Position numbers and translations under genes: made by a program | Notes under the pieces: generated by a model | The model's database searches: none | What the model was told of the DNA's origin: nothing | What the model saw: the letters and a program-made list of their open reading frames with translations, nothing else | Assembly: GCA_949292175.1 (NCBI GenBank) | Contig: CASEYJ010000004.1 | Location: forward strand, 1 to 64,000 | Source: an uncultured bacterium | Lineage (GTDB): Bacteria > Cyanobacteriota > Vampirovibrionia > Gastranaerophilales > Gastranaerophilaceae | Length of the DNA stretch: 64,000 bases | Direction: 5' to 3' | Shown here: piece after piece, positions 52,122 to 61,985 of the stretch | How the letters are laid out: each line of letters opens with the position of its first letter | Position numbering within the stretch: the first letter of the stretch is position 1

Positions 52122-53489
52122 CTAAAGTTTCTGAGTTATCAGGGCATAAATATCATTGAAACAAACCAAAATCATAAGTCCTATTAATAACAAGAAACAA
52201 AATGTTCCTATTTTATCAACAGTTTCGTCACTTAATCTTTTGCCTCTAATCTTTTCAATAATCAAGAACAACACATGCCCGCCATCTAAAGCCGGAATTG
52301 GCAAGAAGTTCACAATCGCCAAATCGAGAGATATAATTGCTGTTAATAATAAACCGGAGAAGATTCCGCTTGTATTAATAACATCGCCACCGACCTTAGT
52401 TATTGCAATAATCCCGTGCAAATCACTTACAGGAATTTTACCGGCGAATATTTGATACAAACCATACAATAGCATAGTAGTTTGTTCCCACAAATACTTA
52501 CCGCTTGTTACCATAACAGCCTTGAAGCCTTTAGTCGGAATAACTATTTCTCTAATTTCCATCTGAATACCCATTAATCCTTTACTATTAGGATAAATAG
52601 GCTTCAAATCAACCATTTTACCATTTCTTTCAACAACAATATTCACCGGACAATTGTTATCAGTCATTGCATAGGCCAAATCGTTCAAAGTAAATTGACC
52701 ATCTGACATAATGTAAGACTTACCCTGAATTTTATCTCTCAATGATTTTTGAATATCATTCAAGTCAGCTCTTGGATCCTTATATTTTTCAAATCCCTTC
52801 AAAACATTATCATTCAAAGCAACCGACTTTTCAGGAACAAAATTAGGAATTTTTACAATTACATCCTTCGGAATAAGCTCATCTTTTGTAAAAGCAGGAT
52901 TTATAGATTTCAGTCTCTCATAATTGTCATTAACAGACGAAACATCAACCTTCCCGTCAAATTGCTTACTCAATTGTACAAAAGTAACGATTGCATTAGG
53001 ATTTTTAACCTTTGAACCATTCACCTCGACAATTCTATCACCCTTTTGCATACCTGACTGCCATATAGATTCAGCCTTAGGAGCGACAATATCTTTAACA
53101 AAAATATTATAATTTCCAGAAGGCATCTGCCCCCACAAAAAAGCTGTAAGCACGACAAAAACAAACGCACATACAATATTTGCAAATACACCGGCTGAAA
53201 CGACAACCAATCTTTGATAAATAGGTCTATTCATAAACCTGTCCGGAGAATCCGCAGGCAAGTCCAAATCCTTGTCATCATCAGGAAAAGCAACATATCC
53301 ACCAAGCAAAAATGCGTGAACAAGAACTTCCAAATCCCCAATTTGTTTTTTCCACAATGTAGGACCTATCGGCAAACCAAAGCCGAATTTTGAAACCCTC
53401 ATCTTAAACATTTTTGCAGCAAGAAAGTGCCCTGCCTCGTGAACAAGGATTAAAACACTCAGTAGCAAAATCATTATAATTATTGACAT
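52122..53489 (-). CDS. rseP: site-2 protease (RseP-type) zinc metalloprotease
   Basis: The 455-aa membrane protease has the zinc motif VHEAGHF near residue 18, a PDZ domain after the first membrane spans, a central insertion of about 100 residues absent from short RseP, and the second zinc ligand in FLPIPALDGGHVLF near residue 405. These proteases cut transmembrane anti-sigma factors or leftover signal peptides. It is the second gene after speE (15 bp gap). Its stress substrate is not encoded here. Confidence 0.92.
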   Translation of the reverse strand: MSIIIMILLLSVLILVHEAGHFLAAKMFKMRVSKFGFGLPIGPTLWKKQIGDLEVLVHAFLLGGYVAFPDDDKDLDLPADSPDRFMNRPIYQRLVVVSAGVFANIVCAFVFVVLTAFLWGQMPSGNYNIFVKDIVAPKAESIWQSGMQKGDRIVEVNGSKVKNPNAIVTFVQLSKQFDGKVDVSSVNDNYERLKSINPAFTKDELIPKDVIVKIPNFVPEKSVALNDNVLKGFEKYKDPRADLNDIQKSLRDKIQGKSYIMSDGQFTLNDLAYAMTDNNCPVNIVVERNGKMVDLKPIYPNSKGLMGIQMEIREIVIPTKGFKAVMVTSGKYLWEQTTMLLYGLYQIFAGKIPVSDLHGIIAITKVGGDVINTSGIFSGLLLTAIISLDLAIVNFLPIPALDGGHVLFLIIEKIRGKRLSDETVDKIGTFCFLLLIGLMILVCFNDIYALITQKL

Positions 53490-53504
53490 AATATTCCCTA
53501 TATT

Positions 53505-54356
53505 TTACAGTAATTCTTTCAAATAATTAGGCAAAGCGAAACGTGCCATGTGGTAATCTTTATTGTAAATCTTGCAAGATTTAGTAATTTCCTCACATCT
53601 TTCATCATCGATGTAAGACAAAGGCTTAACGTTCTCTGAGCAGAATGCCCAAGCCCAATATCCACCAGGATATGTAGGGATATTAGATGTAAACGTTTCA
53701 CAAACAGGAAATACTTTTTTCAATAAATTATACATTTTTTTGATTTCTTCTTTGTTTACAAAAGGTGATTCAGATTGAGCAGCAACAATACCGCCTTCTT
53801 TCAAAGAATTTTTCACATTTGTGTAAAACTCTTCAGTAAACAAACCTTCACCAGGTCCCATAGGGTCTGTTGAATCAATCAAAACAATATCAAATTCATT
53901 TTTCTTATCTTTAATATATTCAATAGCGTCTTGTACAAGAATTTCGACTTTAGGATCATCAAGTCCGCAAGAAATTGTAGGCAAATATTTTTTGCAAGCA
54001 TCAATTACCATACCATCAATTTCACATAACACAACACGCTTAACTGTCTTATGTTTCAAAACTTCTCGAACAGTTCCGCCATCACCACCACCGATTACAA
54101 GAACTGATTCAGGATTTTTATGATTCATCATAGGTACATGCGCAATCATTTCGTGGTAATGATATTCATCACCTTCTGTTGTCATCATCAAATCATCAAG
54201 AGTTAAAACTCTTCCAAGATGACTATCTGTTTCAAAAACTTCAACTTTCTGAAACTCTGATTGTTCAGAAAATAACACTTTTCCAGCCTTAATTGCAATA
54301 CCAAACCCAGCAGGGGTAATCTCGTGGTAATAACCGTTTTCTATTCCATTTTTCAT
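53505..54356 (-). CDS. speE: spermidine synthase
   Basis: Transfers aminopropyl from decarboxylated SAM to putrescine. The 283-aa product has VLVIGGGDGGTVREVLKH near residue 85, DDPKVEILVQDAIEYI and DSTDPMGPGEGLF near residue 160, all diagnostic. The start at 54356 follows AAGGAG by nine bases. Co-transcription with rseP is likely because of the short gap; no functional link is known. Confidence 0.95.
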   Translation of the reverse strand: MKNGIENGYYHEITPAGFGIAIKAGKVLFSEQSEFQKVEVFETDSHLGRVLTLDDLMMTTEGDEYHYHEMIAHVPMMNHKNPESVLVIGGGDGGTVREVLKHKTVKRVVLCEIDGMVIDACKKYLPTISCGLDDPKVEILVQDAIEYIKDKKNEFDIVLIDSTDPMGPGEGLFTEEFYTNVKNSLKEGGIVAAQSESPFVNKEEIKKMYNLLKKVFPVCETFTSNIPTYPGGYWAWAFCSENVKPLSYIDDERCEEITKSCKIYNKDYHMARFALPNYLKELL

Positions 54357-54447
54357 TATACACATCTCCTTCACTTTGTAAAAAATTGTAGCATAAATAG
54401 CATTTTTTTTAAATAAGAATTTTTAATTACTATATAGGGGAAATTTT

Positions 54448-55182
54448 ATGATACTAAAACTGGGGACAAAACTTTATAATGCTGCAAAAAAAGCTTACCC
54501 AATAAATTTAAGTTGGAAAAGTCTTCAACCTAGCAATATAAAATTTAGCTTAAATAATCCTTATATCTTGGAGACTCTTCCAACAAGCAGATTTGAAGAA
54601 CTTTCAATATTCGAAGGTAAAAAATTAAAAACAGTTTGCAGAATATTGGACAACCCCGATTACCCAAATATACTGACACGTTATAAAAATATAACACAAA
54701 CAAAAGGATTCAATAAACAAGAGCTCCAGAACTTATACAGAAAAGCGTTTCCAAATACAAAAATTCCAAATGATATAAACACAGACGCATTTGTATATCT
54801 AAACGGATTACCACCAGAAATCGGTTCAAAATTTGATGCGCACGGACTTGCAAAAGTCAACGTTCCTTCCCAGCTTGAACAGCTAAATGACTTGCTTACA
54901 AAAGGAATTGATAAAAAGAGGAAATTCCATACCGCTCCGCTCGTTGCAAACTGTCCAGAAGGAGTAGGTGCCGGACTTGGCTCCAGTGGAAGCGCATATA
55001 GAACAGGATCTTTTATTGTTGTAGGCGACCCGTCCAAATTAATTGAAGAAAGTGGAATAAAACACGTTATAGTAAACGACGCCTACTATAACATCATAGA
55101 CGATCTGCGGAAAAGGTTCCCACAAGTAGGTTTTGTACGTGCAGACGAAGCTGTAAATTATTTTAAAAATTTACTTCCCTAA
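54448..55182 (+). CDS. uncharacterised protein with Gly/Ser-rich central motif, 244 aa
   Basis: No family recognised. AGGGGAAA precedes the ATG. Residues 1-140 are helical with Lys and Asn. The segment FHTAPLVANCPEG, then GAGLGSSGSAYRTGSF (about 170-196), looks like a ligand- or catalytic-loop region, and the C-terminus alternates strands and helices. No signal peptide, though the first 20 residues are basic and amphipathic. The GAGLGSSGSAYR motif recalls enzyme glycine loops but cannot be assigned. Its end overlaps the HIT gene by 12 bp. Confidence 0.65.
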   Translation: MILKLGTKLYNAAKKAYPINLSWKSLQPSNIKFSLNNPYILETLPTSRFEELSIFEGKKLKTVCRILDNPDYPNILTRYKNITQTKGFNKQELQNLYRKAFPNTKIPNDINTDAFVYLNGLPPEIGSKFDAHGLAKVNVPSQLEQLNDLLTKGIDKKRKFHTAPLVANCPEGVGAGLGSSGSAYRTGSFIVVGDPSKLIEESGIKHVIVNDAYYNIIDDLRKRFPQVGFVRADEAVNYFKNLLP

Positions 55183-55482
55183 AACATGAATATGCAAATG
55201 GAAAACTTCTTGTCCGGCTTCCTTACCGGTGTTAATCTGAGTTCTGTATGATTTTAGCCCAACTTTTTTTGCAGCCTCTTTCACTCCAAGCATAAGTTCG
55301 CCCAACAAATCTTTATCATCAAGTTCATTAAGAGATGGAACATGAACTCTTGGCACAACAAGCAAATGTACAGGGGCCTTCGGATTTATATCTCTAAAAA
55401 CAACTAAATGTTCATTTTCATAAACAAATTCAGTATTAAAATCCCCTCTTATAATCTTGCAAAAAATACAATTTTCATCCAT
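55171..55482 (-). CDS. histidine triad (HIT) nucleotide hydrolase, 103 aa
   Basis: HINT-type protein with the Cys pair CIFCKI, HLLVVPR, and the active-site HLHIHVLG (HxHxHxx) near the C-terminus. Members hydrolyse adenosine phosphoramidates and related AMP esters. The start at 55482 lies eight bases after AAGGAG; an extra in-frame TTG two codons upstream is unsupported. It follows plsC by 12 bp in the same operon. Confidence 0.93.
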   Translation of the reverse strand: MDENCIFCKIIRGDFNTEFVYENEHLVVFRDINPKAPVHLLVVPRVHVPSLNELDDKDLLGELMLGVKEAAKKVGLKSYRTQINTGKEAGQEVFHLHIHVLGK

Positions 55483-55494
55483 GAGCAAAACTCC

Positions 55495-56316
55495 TTATAC
55501 ATCAGCAACAGGCGGAACGTCGATACGTTTAAGTCTTTGTTCGATACGTCTGTACCATTTCAAATGTTGCTTAAACAAAATATTATAATCTTCAACTTTA
55601 CCGTGAGAAATATCCTCAAACTGTTCATCACAAGCTTTGACTAATCCTCTTTCTAAGATATGAGTCAAATCTTTGCGATCCTTATCGACGTTATCTTTTG
55701 TGAAAGTCAATCTTTCACCAAAAGTAACAACAACCTCAGGTCTATTATCTCTAAAGAAACAGTAATCAAAAGATACAGGAACAAGATTAACTTTACCGTA
55801 CTTTTCTGCAGCTTTTTGGACAATATACGCCAACCCTGTTTGGAAAACCATAGGACGATAATGAGGTGGTCTGATAATTCCTTGAGGGAATATACACAAC
55901 ATATTTTTTAAATCACCCACAACGTCAACAGAATATTTTAAAGCCGTCATCGCAGATTGAGGAGACTTTTTACAAACAGAATAAGCACCACCACGGCGAA
56001 GCAAAGGGAACCTGTTCAATTCCTCAATCATAAGTCTAATTTCTTTATGAAAAATCCTATGAGTGATGTTATAAAATACAATACCATCCCACCAATTACA
56101 ATGCGGAGCATAAAGAATTGTTGGAACGCCTTTTTCCATAACCCCTTCAGCACCTTTATAACGGAAAGCATAAAAACGGTTCTGAAGCATATTGAAAAAG
56201 AATAAACTTGCAATCATTAACCAAAAACGACTTGTTTTAGCTGGTGTGAATTTCTCCTCTTTATTCCTAAGCTTAGTTGGTGGAATATCAGAATATAATT
56301 TTTCTTCTACTATCAT
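55495..56316 (-). CDS. plsC: 1-acylglycerol-3-phosphate acyltransferase (PlsC family), 273 aa
   Basis: The HCNWWD box (HX4D, here near residue 70) and the FPQGIIRPP segment (the family motif III, usually FPEGTRS) define a lysophospholipid acyltransferase, with one N-terminal membrane-associated segment. It acylates the sn-2 position in phosphatidic acid synthesis or a related lysolipid. FPQGI in place of FPEGT is a deviation seen in distant members, so substrate choice is uncertain. The promoter looks leaderless (TACAAT, 6 bases, ATG). Confidence 0.8.
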   Translation of the reverse strand: MIVEEKLYSDIPPTKLRNKEEKFTPAKTSRFWLMIASLFFFNMLQNRFYAFRYKGAEGVMEKGVPTILYAPHCNWWDGIVFYNITHRIFHKEIRLMIEELNRFPLLRRGGAYSVCKKSPQSAMTALKYSVDVVGDLKNMLCIFPQGIIRPPHYRPMVFQTGLAYIVQKAAEKYGKVNLVPVSFDYCFFRDNRPEVVVTFGERLTFTKDNVDKDRKDLTHILERGLVKACDEQFEDISHGKVEDYNILFKQHLKWYRRIEQRLKRIDVPPVADV

Positions 56317-56322
56317 AAATCA

Positions 56323-56328
56323 ATTGTA
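56323..56328 (-). promoter_or_regulatory. -10 hexamer, leaderless arrangement
   Basis: TACAAT-TGATTT-ATG on the minus strand before the plsC-family gene, with no Shine-Dalgarno. Confidence 0.55.
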
Positions 56329-56569
56329 CTCCATAAAATTTTAATAGTGAACATTGAGCAAAAAAAAGCTTAAGAAATCTTAACCTCTGACTCATTATAA
56401 ACAAAGCATTTACAACCTGCTAAAGCCCCTATTACAAACCCCAAAGGACAATTTCAAACAAATAAAATTTTGCTAAAAAAAATAAACACATAGCTAACAA
56501 AAATTTTCAAATTGAGGCAAAAAATAAAATTCACATGATTTATTCAATACAAAAAGAAGGACAGACATA

Positions 56570-57133
56570 ATGAGCGACATTTCATTTACTTCAGGCATAA
56601 GAGCGATACCAATCCAAACATTTAACAAGAATATCACTCAAATTGGGAAACAACATTCCGTAAACTACCCTTGGACTATCGACCAAGCGGTAAAAGCATC
56701 CGAAGCCTACACCACAAACATTTTGGATTGCACAATGGCAGGAATCACTGACGGACAAAATGTACTTATGCTTCACTTATGTCCTACAATAAACAGAAAT
56801 CACAATTCTTTCGATATCCAACAATTTATAGCGCACAATATGGATATGAAAAGCCCAAACTTACAAGCAATTATTATCGGCTCCAAAATAAATAAGTTAA
56901 GCCAAGATATCTACACAAAAATAAAAGAAATTATTGCACACTTCAACATTCCACTTTCAGAACTCAAAATTGGGAAAGATAGTTTAAACGTGTCTTACTC
57001 TTCAAAAAATGATGAATGGCTTATCTCCTCTCTTGCGATAGATAAGCAACTGAAAAAGGGGCTAAAATCATCAGAAGTCCTAACAAACAACTTCAACGAA
57101 ATAAACGTCGCATCTTGTGATGAATTAGTTTAG
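56570..57133 (+). CDS. FT-motif protein, 187 aa
   Basis: AAGAAGGAC precedes the ATG. The N-terminus SDISFTSGIRAIP carries the FTSG motif within ten residues. The remainder is a mixed alpha/beta protein with one Asp/Asn-rich loop and a weakly helical C-terminus; no signal peptide, no membrane span and no enzyme motif. It is followed by a similar FT-motif gene at 57183 but reads from a separate promoter, so the two may be a functional pair. Function unknown. Confidence 0.65.
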   Translation: MSDISFTSGIRAIPIQTFNKNITQIGKQHSVNYPWTIDQAVKASEAYTTNILDCTMAGITDGQNVLMLHLCPTINRNHNSFDIQQFIAHNMDMKSPNLQAIIIGSKINKLSQDIYTKIKEIIAHFNIPLSELKIGKDSLNVSYSSKNDEWLISSLAIDKQLKKGLKSSEVLTNNFNEINVASCDELV

Positions 57134-57170
57134 ATAAATTTACATAATACACAAACGCAAAACTCCCTGC

Positions 57171-57176
57171 TATGCT
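57171..57176 (+). promoter_or_regulatory. extended -10, leaderless arrangement
   Basis: TGC-TATGCT ends 6 bases before the ATG at 57183; no Shine-Dalgarno precedes it. Confidence 0.45.
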
Positions 57177-57182
57177 GAAAAT

Positions 57183-58313
57183 ATGTTCATAACTCCAATT
57201 TACAACTTCACACTTTCTAACAACCGCTATTCAAAGCTTGGACCGCAAAAGAAACAAGCGTTGCCTAATATTGGAAATCAATCAGACATATTTATTAAAT
57301 CTCAGGATATTTCATTCACTTCAAACACTTCAGCAGGAGCCCCGCTAAAGAAGCTTCGTGACATAATTTGTCCATATACCGGAGTAAAAATGCTATCAGG
57401 CGCCACCGTATATAAAATAGAACAAAAACTTGATAAATGTCCGACAATATCCGGTGTAGTAAAAGTGTTATCTCAATACACAGATTACATGCAAAAGACA
57501 GAAAAATGCATGTACAATAGATTTAGTGAATATGCAAAAACTTTTCCTAACAAGACTCTACCTGAATATCTTCAGGAAGTTTATGACGATAGCCTTACAA
57601 AACTAAAGCTGGAAGAATTCTTTGTCTTGGACGATGTAGAGTTTTTATCAAGAGAGCTATCTCCAAACACAGCATTTGAACTCAGAAAAAAAATCACAAG
57701 ATGTCGTGAAGTTATACTAGAAAACAATCAAGAGGACACCTTCAAAAGAAAAACTCTACTGAATTCATTAGACGAAATCCCAATTCAAGCAGACGAAAAA
57801 GAACTATTTGAAAAAATTAAAGAAAAAGCACTATACCTGCCAACATCAGGAAGCAGCGAAAATGCATTTGTCGTAAAATACGCCTCTCGTTCGCACCAGG
57901 AAATCGCAAAACGTATTCTAAGAGCCTCCGTTGGAACAATAGAACACATAAAACCTGATTCTCTTGGAGGGGAAAACAAGTTAAGCAACTTTATGCTGGC
58001 ATCATCAAGCGCAAACAGTTACCGCTCCAATATGCCGCTTGTTAAATTTATTGAAATGCATCCGGAAATACCACAAAACTGTCAAAAATATATTGATTGC
58101 GTAATCTCTGCAATTAACAAAGGGAAATTTAGAGGTTCTGAACTATACCCATACGAATTAAAAAGGACTCTTACAAAAGAATCACAAGGAAAGATTGTTT
58201 TAGATTTATCTAAGTACAAATATACCGAATCCAAAGCCTATCGAAAAGTTATACGCAAACAAAATTATCTGGAACAGAAACGAAATAAAAATCAAGAAAT
58301 AAATAACCAATAA
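57183..58313 (+). CDS. FT-motif protein with split HNH-nuclease-like motif, 376 aa
   Basis: The N-terminal 45 residues end in the motif DISFTSN, like the FT motif of neighbours. A CPYTG knuckle near residue 62 is followed 180 residues later by GTIEHIKPDSLGGENKLSNFMLASSSANSYRS, matching the HNH core (EH, GG-N, N, N) of HNH endonucleases including Cas9-type domains. The roughly 180 residues between them are helical and could be an insertion. The C-terminus is basic (KRNKNQE). A nuclease delivered by secretion is one idea; the metal-binding half has one Cys only. Confidence 0.65.
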   Translation: MFITPIYNFTLSNNRYSKLGPQKKQALPNIGNQSDIFIKSQDISFTSNTSAGAPLKKLRDIICPYTGVKMLSGATVYKIEQKLDKCPTISGVVKVLSQYTDYMQKTEKCMYNRFSEYAKTFPNKTLPEYLQEVYDDSLTKLKLEEFFVLDDVEFLSRELSPNTAFELRKKITRCREVILENNQEDTFKRKTLLNSLDEIPIQADEKELFEKIKEKALYLPTSGSSENAFVVKYASRSHQEIAKRILRASVGTIEHIKPDSLGGENKLSNFMLASSSANSYRSNMPLVKFIEMHPEIPQNCQKYIDCVISAINKGKFRGSELYPYELKRTLTKESQGKIVLDLSKYKYTESKAYRKVIRKQNYLEQKRNKNQEINNQ

Positions 58314-58344
58314 AAAAGCAGTGTTCTAAAAGAACACTGCTTTT
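58312..58344. terminator. bidirectional terminator
   Basis: AAAAAAGCAGTGTTC-TAAAA-GAACACTGCTTTT between the HNH-like gene and gapA. Confidence 0.9.
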
Positions 58345-58361
58345 AACTATTGAGTTTAAGA

Positions 58362-59372
<1,011 letters not shown>

Positions 59373-59411
59373 TTACTCCTTCTTATTTTGTAAATCTTAT
59401 ATAACATGACC

Positions 59412-59440
59412 TTTATATCATCAACAAAAAACTTAATCAA
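59412..59440 (-). promoter_or_regulatory. gapA promoter
   Basis: TTGATT, a 17-bp spacer and TATAAA on the minus strand, preceded by CTAC, so it shares CTACTTG with the atpD and omega-like promoters. Confidence 0.6.
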
Positions 59441-59540
59441 GTAGGTTAAACCATGTCAAATGTTAAAAAAAAGTTAATTTATGAACACTTGAAAAGATTT
59501 TATCAGCAGTGTAAAGTTATTACAGATAAAGGGATAAGCA

Positions 59541-59888
59541 ATGAAAATAAATCAAATCACAGTCACACCACATTTTACATCTGCATCAGCATCAGCACCT
59601 AGCGGCAGAAAACCGTCATTTCTCGACAAAATTCACGAAAACACCAGAAATTCTTCTGATATGACGGACACAATAGTTGTTCCAAGAACGATCTTCAAAG
59701 GCTACTTGGGGATTATGACAGGCACAACACTTGCTACTATCGGCTCTTTTATGACATCTAAAATGCCTAAGACAGGGAAAACATTAAGCACCCTTGGACT
59801 TCTAACTTCGCTTTACGGCACTTGGGCATTTGTTAGACCGTTTATAATAAAAGATGCGCCTGGCGTTGACCACAAAAAAGAAGCCTAG
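59541..59888 (+). CDS. small FT-motif membrane protein, 115 aa
   Basis: After AAAGGGATAAGC and the ATG, residues 1-20 include the motif PHFTSAS, followed by a polar segment, then two hydrophobic stretches (about 52-72 and 78-100) that look like a membrane hairpin. No family recognised. It overlaps the convergent folate ligase gene by 4 bp, with no terminator. The FT motif ties it to the set at 1039, 56570 and 57183. Confidence 0.65.
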   Translation: MKINQITVTPHFTSASASAPSGRKPSFLDKIHENTRNSSDMTDTIVVPRTIFKGYLGIMTGTTLATIGSFMTSKMPKTGKTLSTLGLLTSLYGTWAFVRPFIIKDAPGVDHKKEA

Positions 59889-60391
59889 TCTGTAACAACA
59901 AGATCCACAGGAATGTCAAAAACTTCTCGCGGAAGCCTATCAAAAACAAAACTTTTGTGTATAGGAATGATAGTCTTTGCATTTTTGCACTGCGGCAAAA
60001 ACCTATCATAAAAACCGCCGCCGTAACCTAGCCTGTAATTTTCCTTATCCACGGCCAGAGCAGGAACCAAAATTAAATCTAAGACTTCCGGATTAACAGG
60101 GTCTGAACAAGGCTCCGGAATATTAAAACAAGATTTCTCAAATTTTTCACTTGCAGGACAAACCAGAATATCTTTTTCAAAAACTTTTGGAAAATAAAAA
60201 TTTTTACTCTCACCTAACAGTCCAAGCAAATTAATTTCATATCTTAAAGGATAATATATCATAACGTTTTTTGCAGCCCTAAACTCAGGTAGCTGCAAAA
60301 TTTCAGACTGGATACAAGCACTTATGGCATCAATGTTTAATGCCTTCCTCTCAGCTTTTATTCTAGTCCTCAAGTCAGTTTTATTTTCCAT
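59885..60391 (-). CDS. 5-formyltetrahydrofolate cyclo-ligase family, 168 aa
   Basis: The LGYGGGFYDRFL motif near residue 130 and the N-terminal KAERKAL helix (lysine/arginine binding ATP) mark the 5-FCL family, which converts 5-formyl-THF to methenyl-THF. Length is short-normal. Predicted leaderless start: TATAAT, 6 bases, ATG. It diverges from cobO with just 23 bp between start codons. Confidence 0.9.
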   Translation of the reverse strand: MENKTDLRTRIKAERKALNIDAISACIQSEILQLPEFRAAKNVMIYYPLRYEINLLGLLGESKNFYFPKVFEKDILVCPASEKFEKSCFNIPEPCSDPVNPEVLDLILVPALAVDKENYRLGYGGGFYDRFLPQCKNAKTIIPIHKSFVFDRLPREVFDIPVDLVVTD

Positions 60392-60397
60392 AAATTT

Positions 60398-60407
60398 ATT
60401 ATATAAT
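60398..60407. promoter_or_regulatory. shared palindromic -10 for two divergent genes
   Basis: The minus-strand TATAAT occupies 60398-60403 and the plus-strand TATAAT 60402-60407, overlapping in a TTATTATATAATAA palindrome. The two ATGs lie 6 and 7 bases away on either side, so both transcripts would be leaderless and each -35 region would fall inside the other gene. Confidence 0.6.
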
Positions 60408-60414
60408 AACTAAT

Positions 60415-60993
60415 ATGGAAAACAAATGCGGTAACAATTTAATAAATCCGAACTGGGGAAAACACGGCTACATCCAAGTCTATACCGGAAACGGCAAAGG
60501 CAAAACAACAGCATCGTTGGGGCTTGCTATGCGTGCACTCGGAAGGTGCTGGAAAGTTTTAATCATAATGTTTACCAAAGGTGGAGACGATTATGGAGAA
60601 TTAAATTCGTTCCGCAATCTTTCACCCGAAATCGCCGAGAATTTAACCATTGTACAAGCCGGCTTAGATCGGATCGTTTACAAAAATAACCAGACCCAAG
60701 ATGACGCAGAAGAAATAAAAAAAGGCTGGGAACTGGCTAAAAAAGCAATAAAAAATGATGAATATAATCTTATAATCCTTGACGAAGCAAATATCGCACT
60801 AGATTTGCAGCTCATAGACTTAAATGAAATGCTTGAAGTACTAAAAAACAAGCCCGAAGAAATGGAGATTGTACTAACAGGTCGAAACGCAAAACCTGAA
60901 ATCATTGAGATTGCCCATCTTGTATCTGAAATAAAACCTATAAAACATTATTGGGATACAGGTGTTATAGCAAGAAAAGGTATTGAATACTAA
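60415..60993 (+). CDS. cobO: cob(I)yrinic acid a,c-diamide adenosyltransferase
   Basis: CobO/BtuR attaches adenosine to corrinoid cobalt. The 192-aa product has the P-loop GNGKGKTTASLGLAMRALG near residue 24 and the downstream NLIILDEANIALD, both diagnostic, and GRNAKPEIIEIAHLVSEI near the C-terminus. No other cobalamin gene is in the window, consistent with salvage. The start is leaderless: TATAAT then 7 bases. Confidence 0.94.
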   Translation: MENKCGNNLINPNWGKHGYIQVYTGNGKGKTTASLGLAMRALGRCWKVLIIMFTKGGDDYGELNSFRNLSPEIAENLTIVQAGLDRIVYKNNQTQDDAEEIKKGWELAKKAIKNDEYNLIILDEANIALDLQLIDLNEMLEVLKNKPEEMEIVLTGRNAKPEIIEIAHLVSEIKPIKHYWDTGVIARKGIEY

Positions 60994-61078
60994 GGTTTAG
61001 CACCAAACCTTTTTGATAAAGTTATATTTCTTTACAATTTATTTTTCACCTGTACTTGTAATCTTTATTTATATAAAC

Positions 61079-61084
61079 TATAAT
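61079..61084 (+). promoter_or_regulatory. -10 hexamer, leaderless arrangement
   Basis: TATAAT ends 7 bases before the ATG at 61092, and just one base before an alternative ATG at 61086; no Shine-Dalgarno is present. Confidence 0.55.
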
Positions 61085-61091
61085 CATGATT

Positions 61092-61985
61092 ATGAAGAGA
61101 GTTTTAATAACATTACTAGGATTAACAATAATTTCAGCATGTGCACTTCCGGCAAACGCAAGTTTTATGTCTGATAGCCGTGCTAAAATTCAACAGGCTA
61201 AAATAGAGAAAAACAACTATAAAGATATTGAAAGCTTATTCAAAAGACAGGATGTATTTCTCAAAAAATACGACCTTGAAGGAATAAAAAAACTTTATGG
61301 TGACAATTTTATAAACAACGACGGATATAATAAGGAAGTATACTTTAGCCTTGTAAAAGAAACTTGGGAAACATATCCTGATATTACATACACAACGCTT
61401 ATAAAAAATATAAGCCTGAATGGTGACTACGCAACCGTAGAAACGTACGAAACAGCAGTCGCAACAACAAGCGCAGATGAGGAAATTGTCGATACCGTTG
61501 GCGAATTGTATTCTACCTCAAACTGCATATACCATTTGGAGAAAATCTCAGGACATTGGCTCATCACAGGAGAAGATGTACTTGATGAATATTCTACATT
61601 AAAATATGGGGATGCCAGATTCGTAAAAATGGATTTTTCATCTCCTGAGATGGTGAGCGCAGGAAATTCTTACACAGCAAAGTTAACAGTAGACTTGCCT
61701 GCCGATAGAATAGTAATTGCTTCGATTAATCAAGAAAGAATAGTTAATCCGGCAACAAAGCCTGAAGAAAAATACAGAAGATTACCTGAAGAACAAGTAT
61801 TGGAAAGAATTTTCACTGCAAATACAGACAATTTGAATGAATACAATGTTGCCTCAATAGGAATTACGCAAACAGAACCTGTGTCAGCAGAGAATGTACG
61901 TGTTTATATGAATGGGTTGGCATTTATTATGAGACGAGTGAATGTCGTACCGAAAAATAACTTTGCTAAAGTCGGAGAAAAATAA
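61092..61985 (+). CDS. exported NTF2-like protein, possible lipoprotein, 297 aa
   Basis: The signal sequence (residues 1-20) contains ISAC, an acceptable lipobox, with an alternative signal peptidase I site after ANA. Residues 40-165 resemble an NTF2-like domain: FKRQDVFLKKYDLEGIKKLYGDNF, then alternating strands to HWLITGEDVL, followed by a beta-rich C-terminus. Starting the lspA operon, which encodes the lipoprotein signal peptidase, strengthens the lipoprotein reading. The function is unknown. Confidence 0.7.
   Translation: MKRVLITLLGLTIISACALPANASFMSDSRAKIQQAKIEKNNYKDIESLFKRQDVFLKKYDLEGIKKLYGDNFINNDGYNKEVYFSLVKETWETYPDITYTTLIKNISLNGDYATVETYETAVATTSADEEIVDTVGELYSTSNCIYHLEKISGHWLITGEDVLDEYSTLKYGDARFVKMDFSSPEMVSAGNSYTAKLTVDLPADRIVIASINQERIVNPATKPEEKYRRLPEEQVLERIFTANTDNLNEYNVASIGITQTEPVSAENVRVYMNGLAFIMRRVNVVPKNNFAKVGEK

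Noticed and set aside
57183-58313. Considered as Cas9-like or CRISPR-associated because of CPYTG and HNH
   Set aside because: No RuvC motif, no repeat array and no cas genes in the window; only the HNH core matches.
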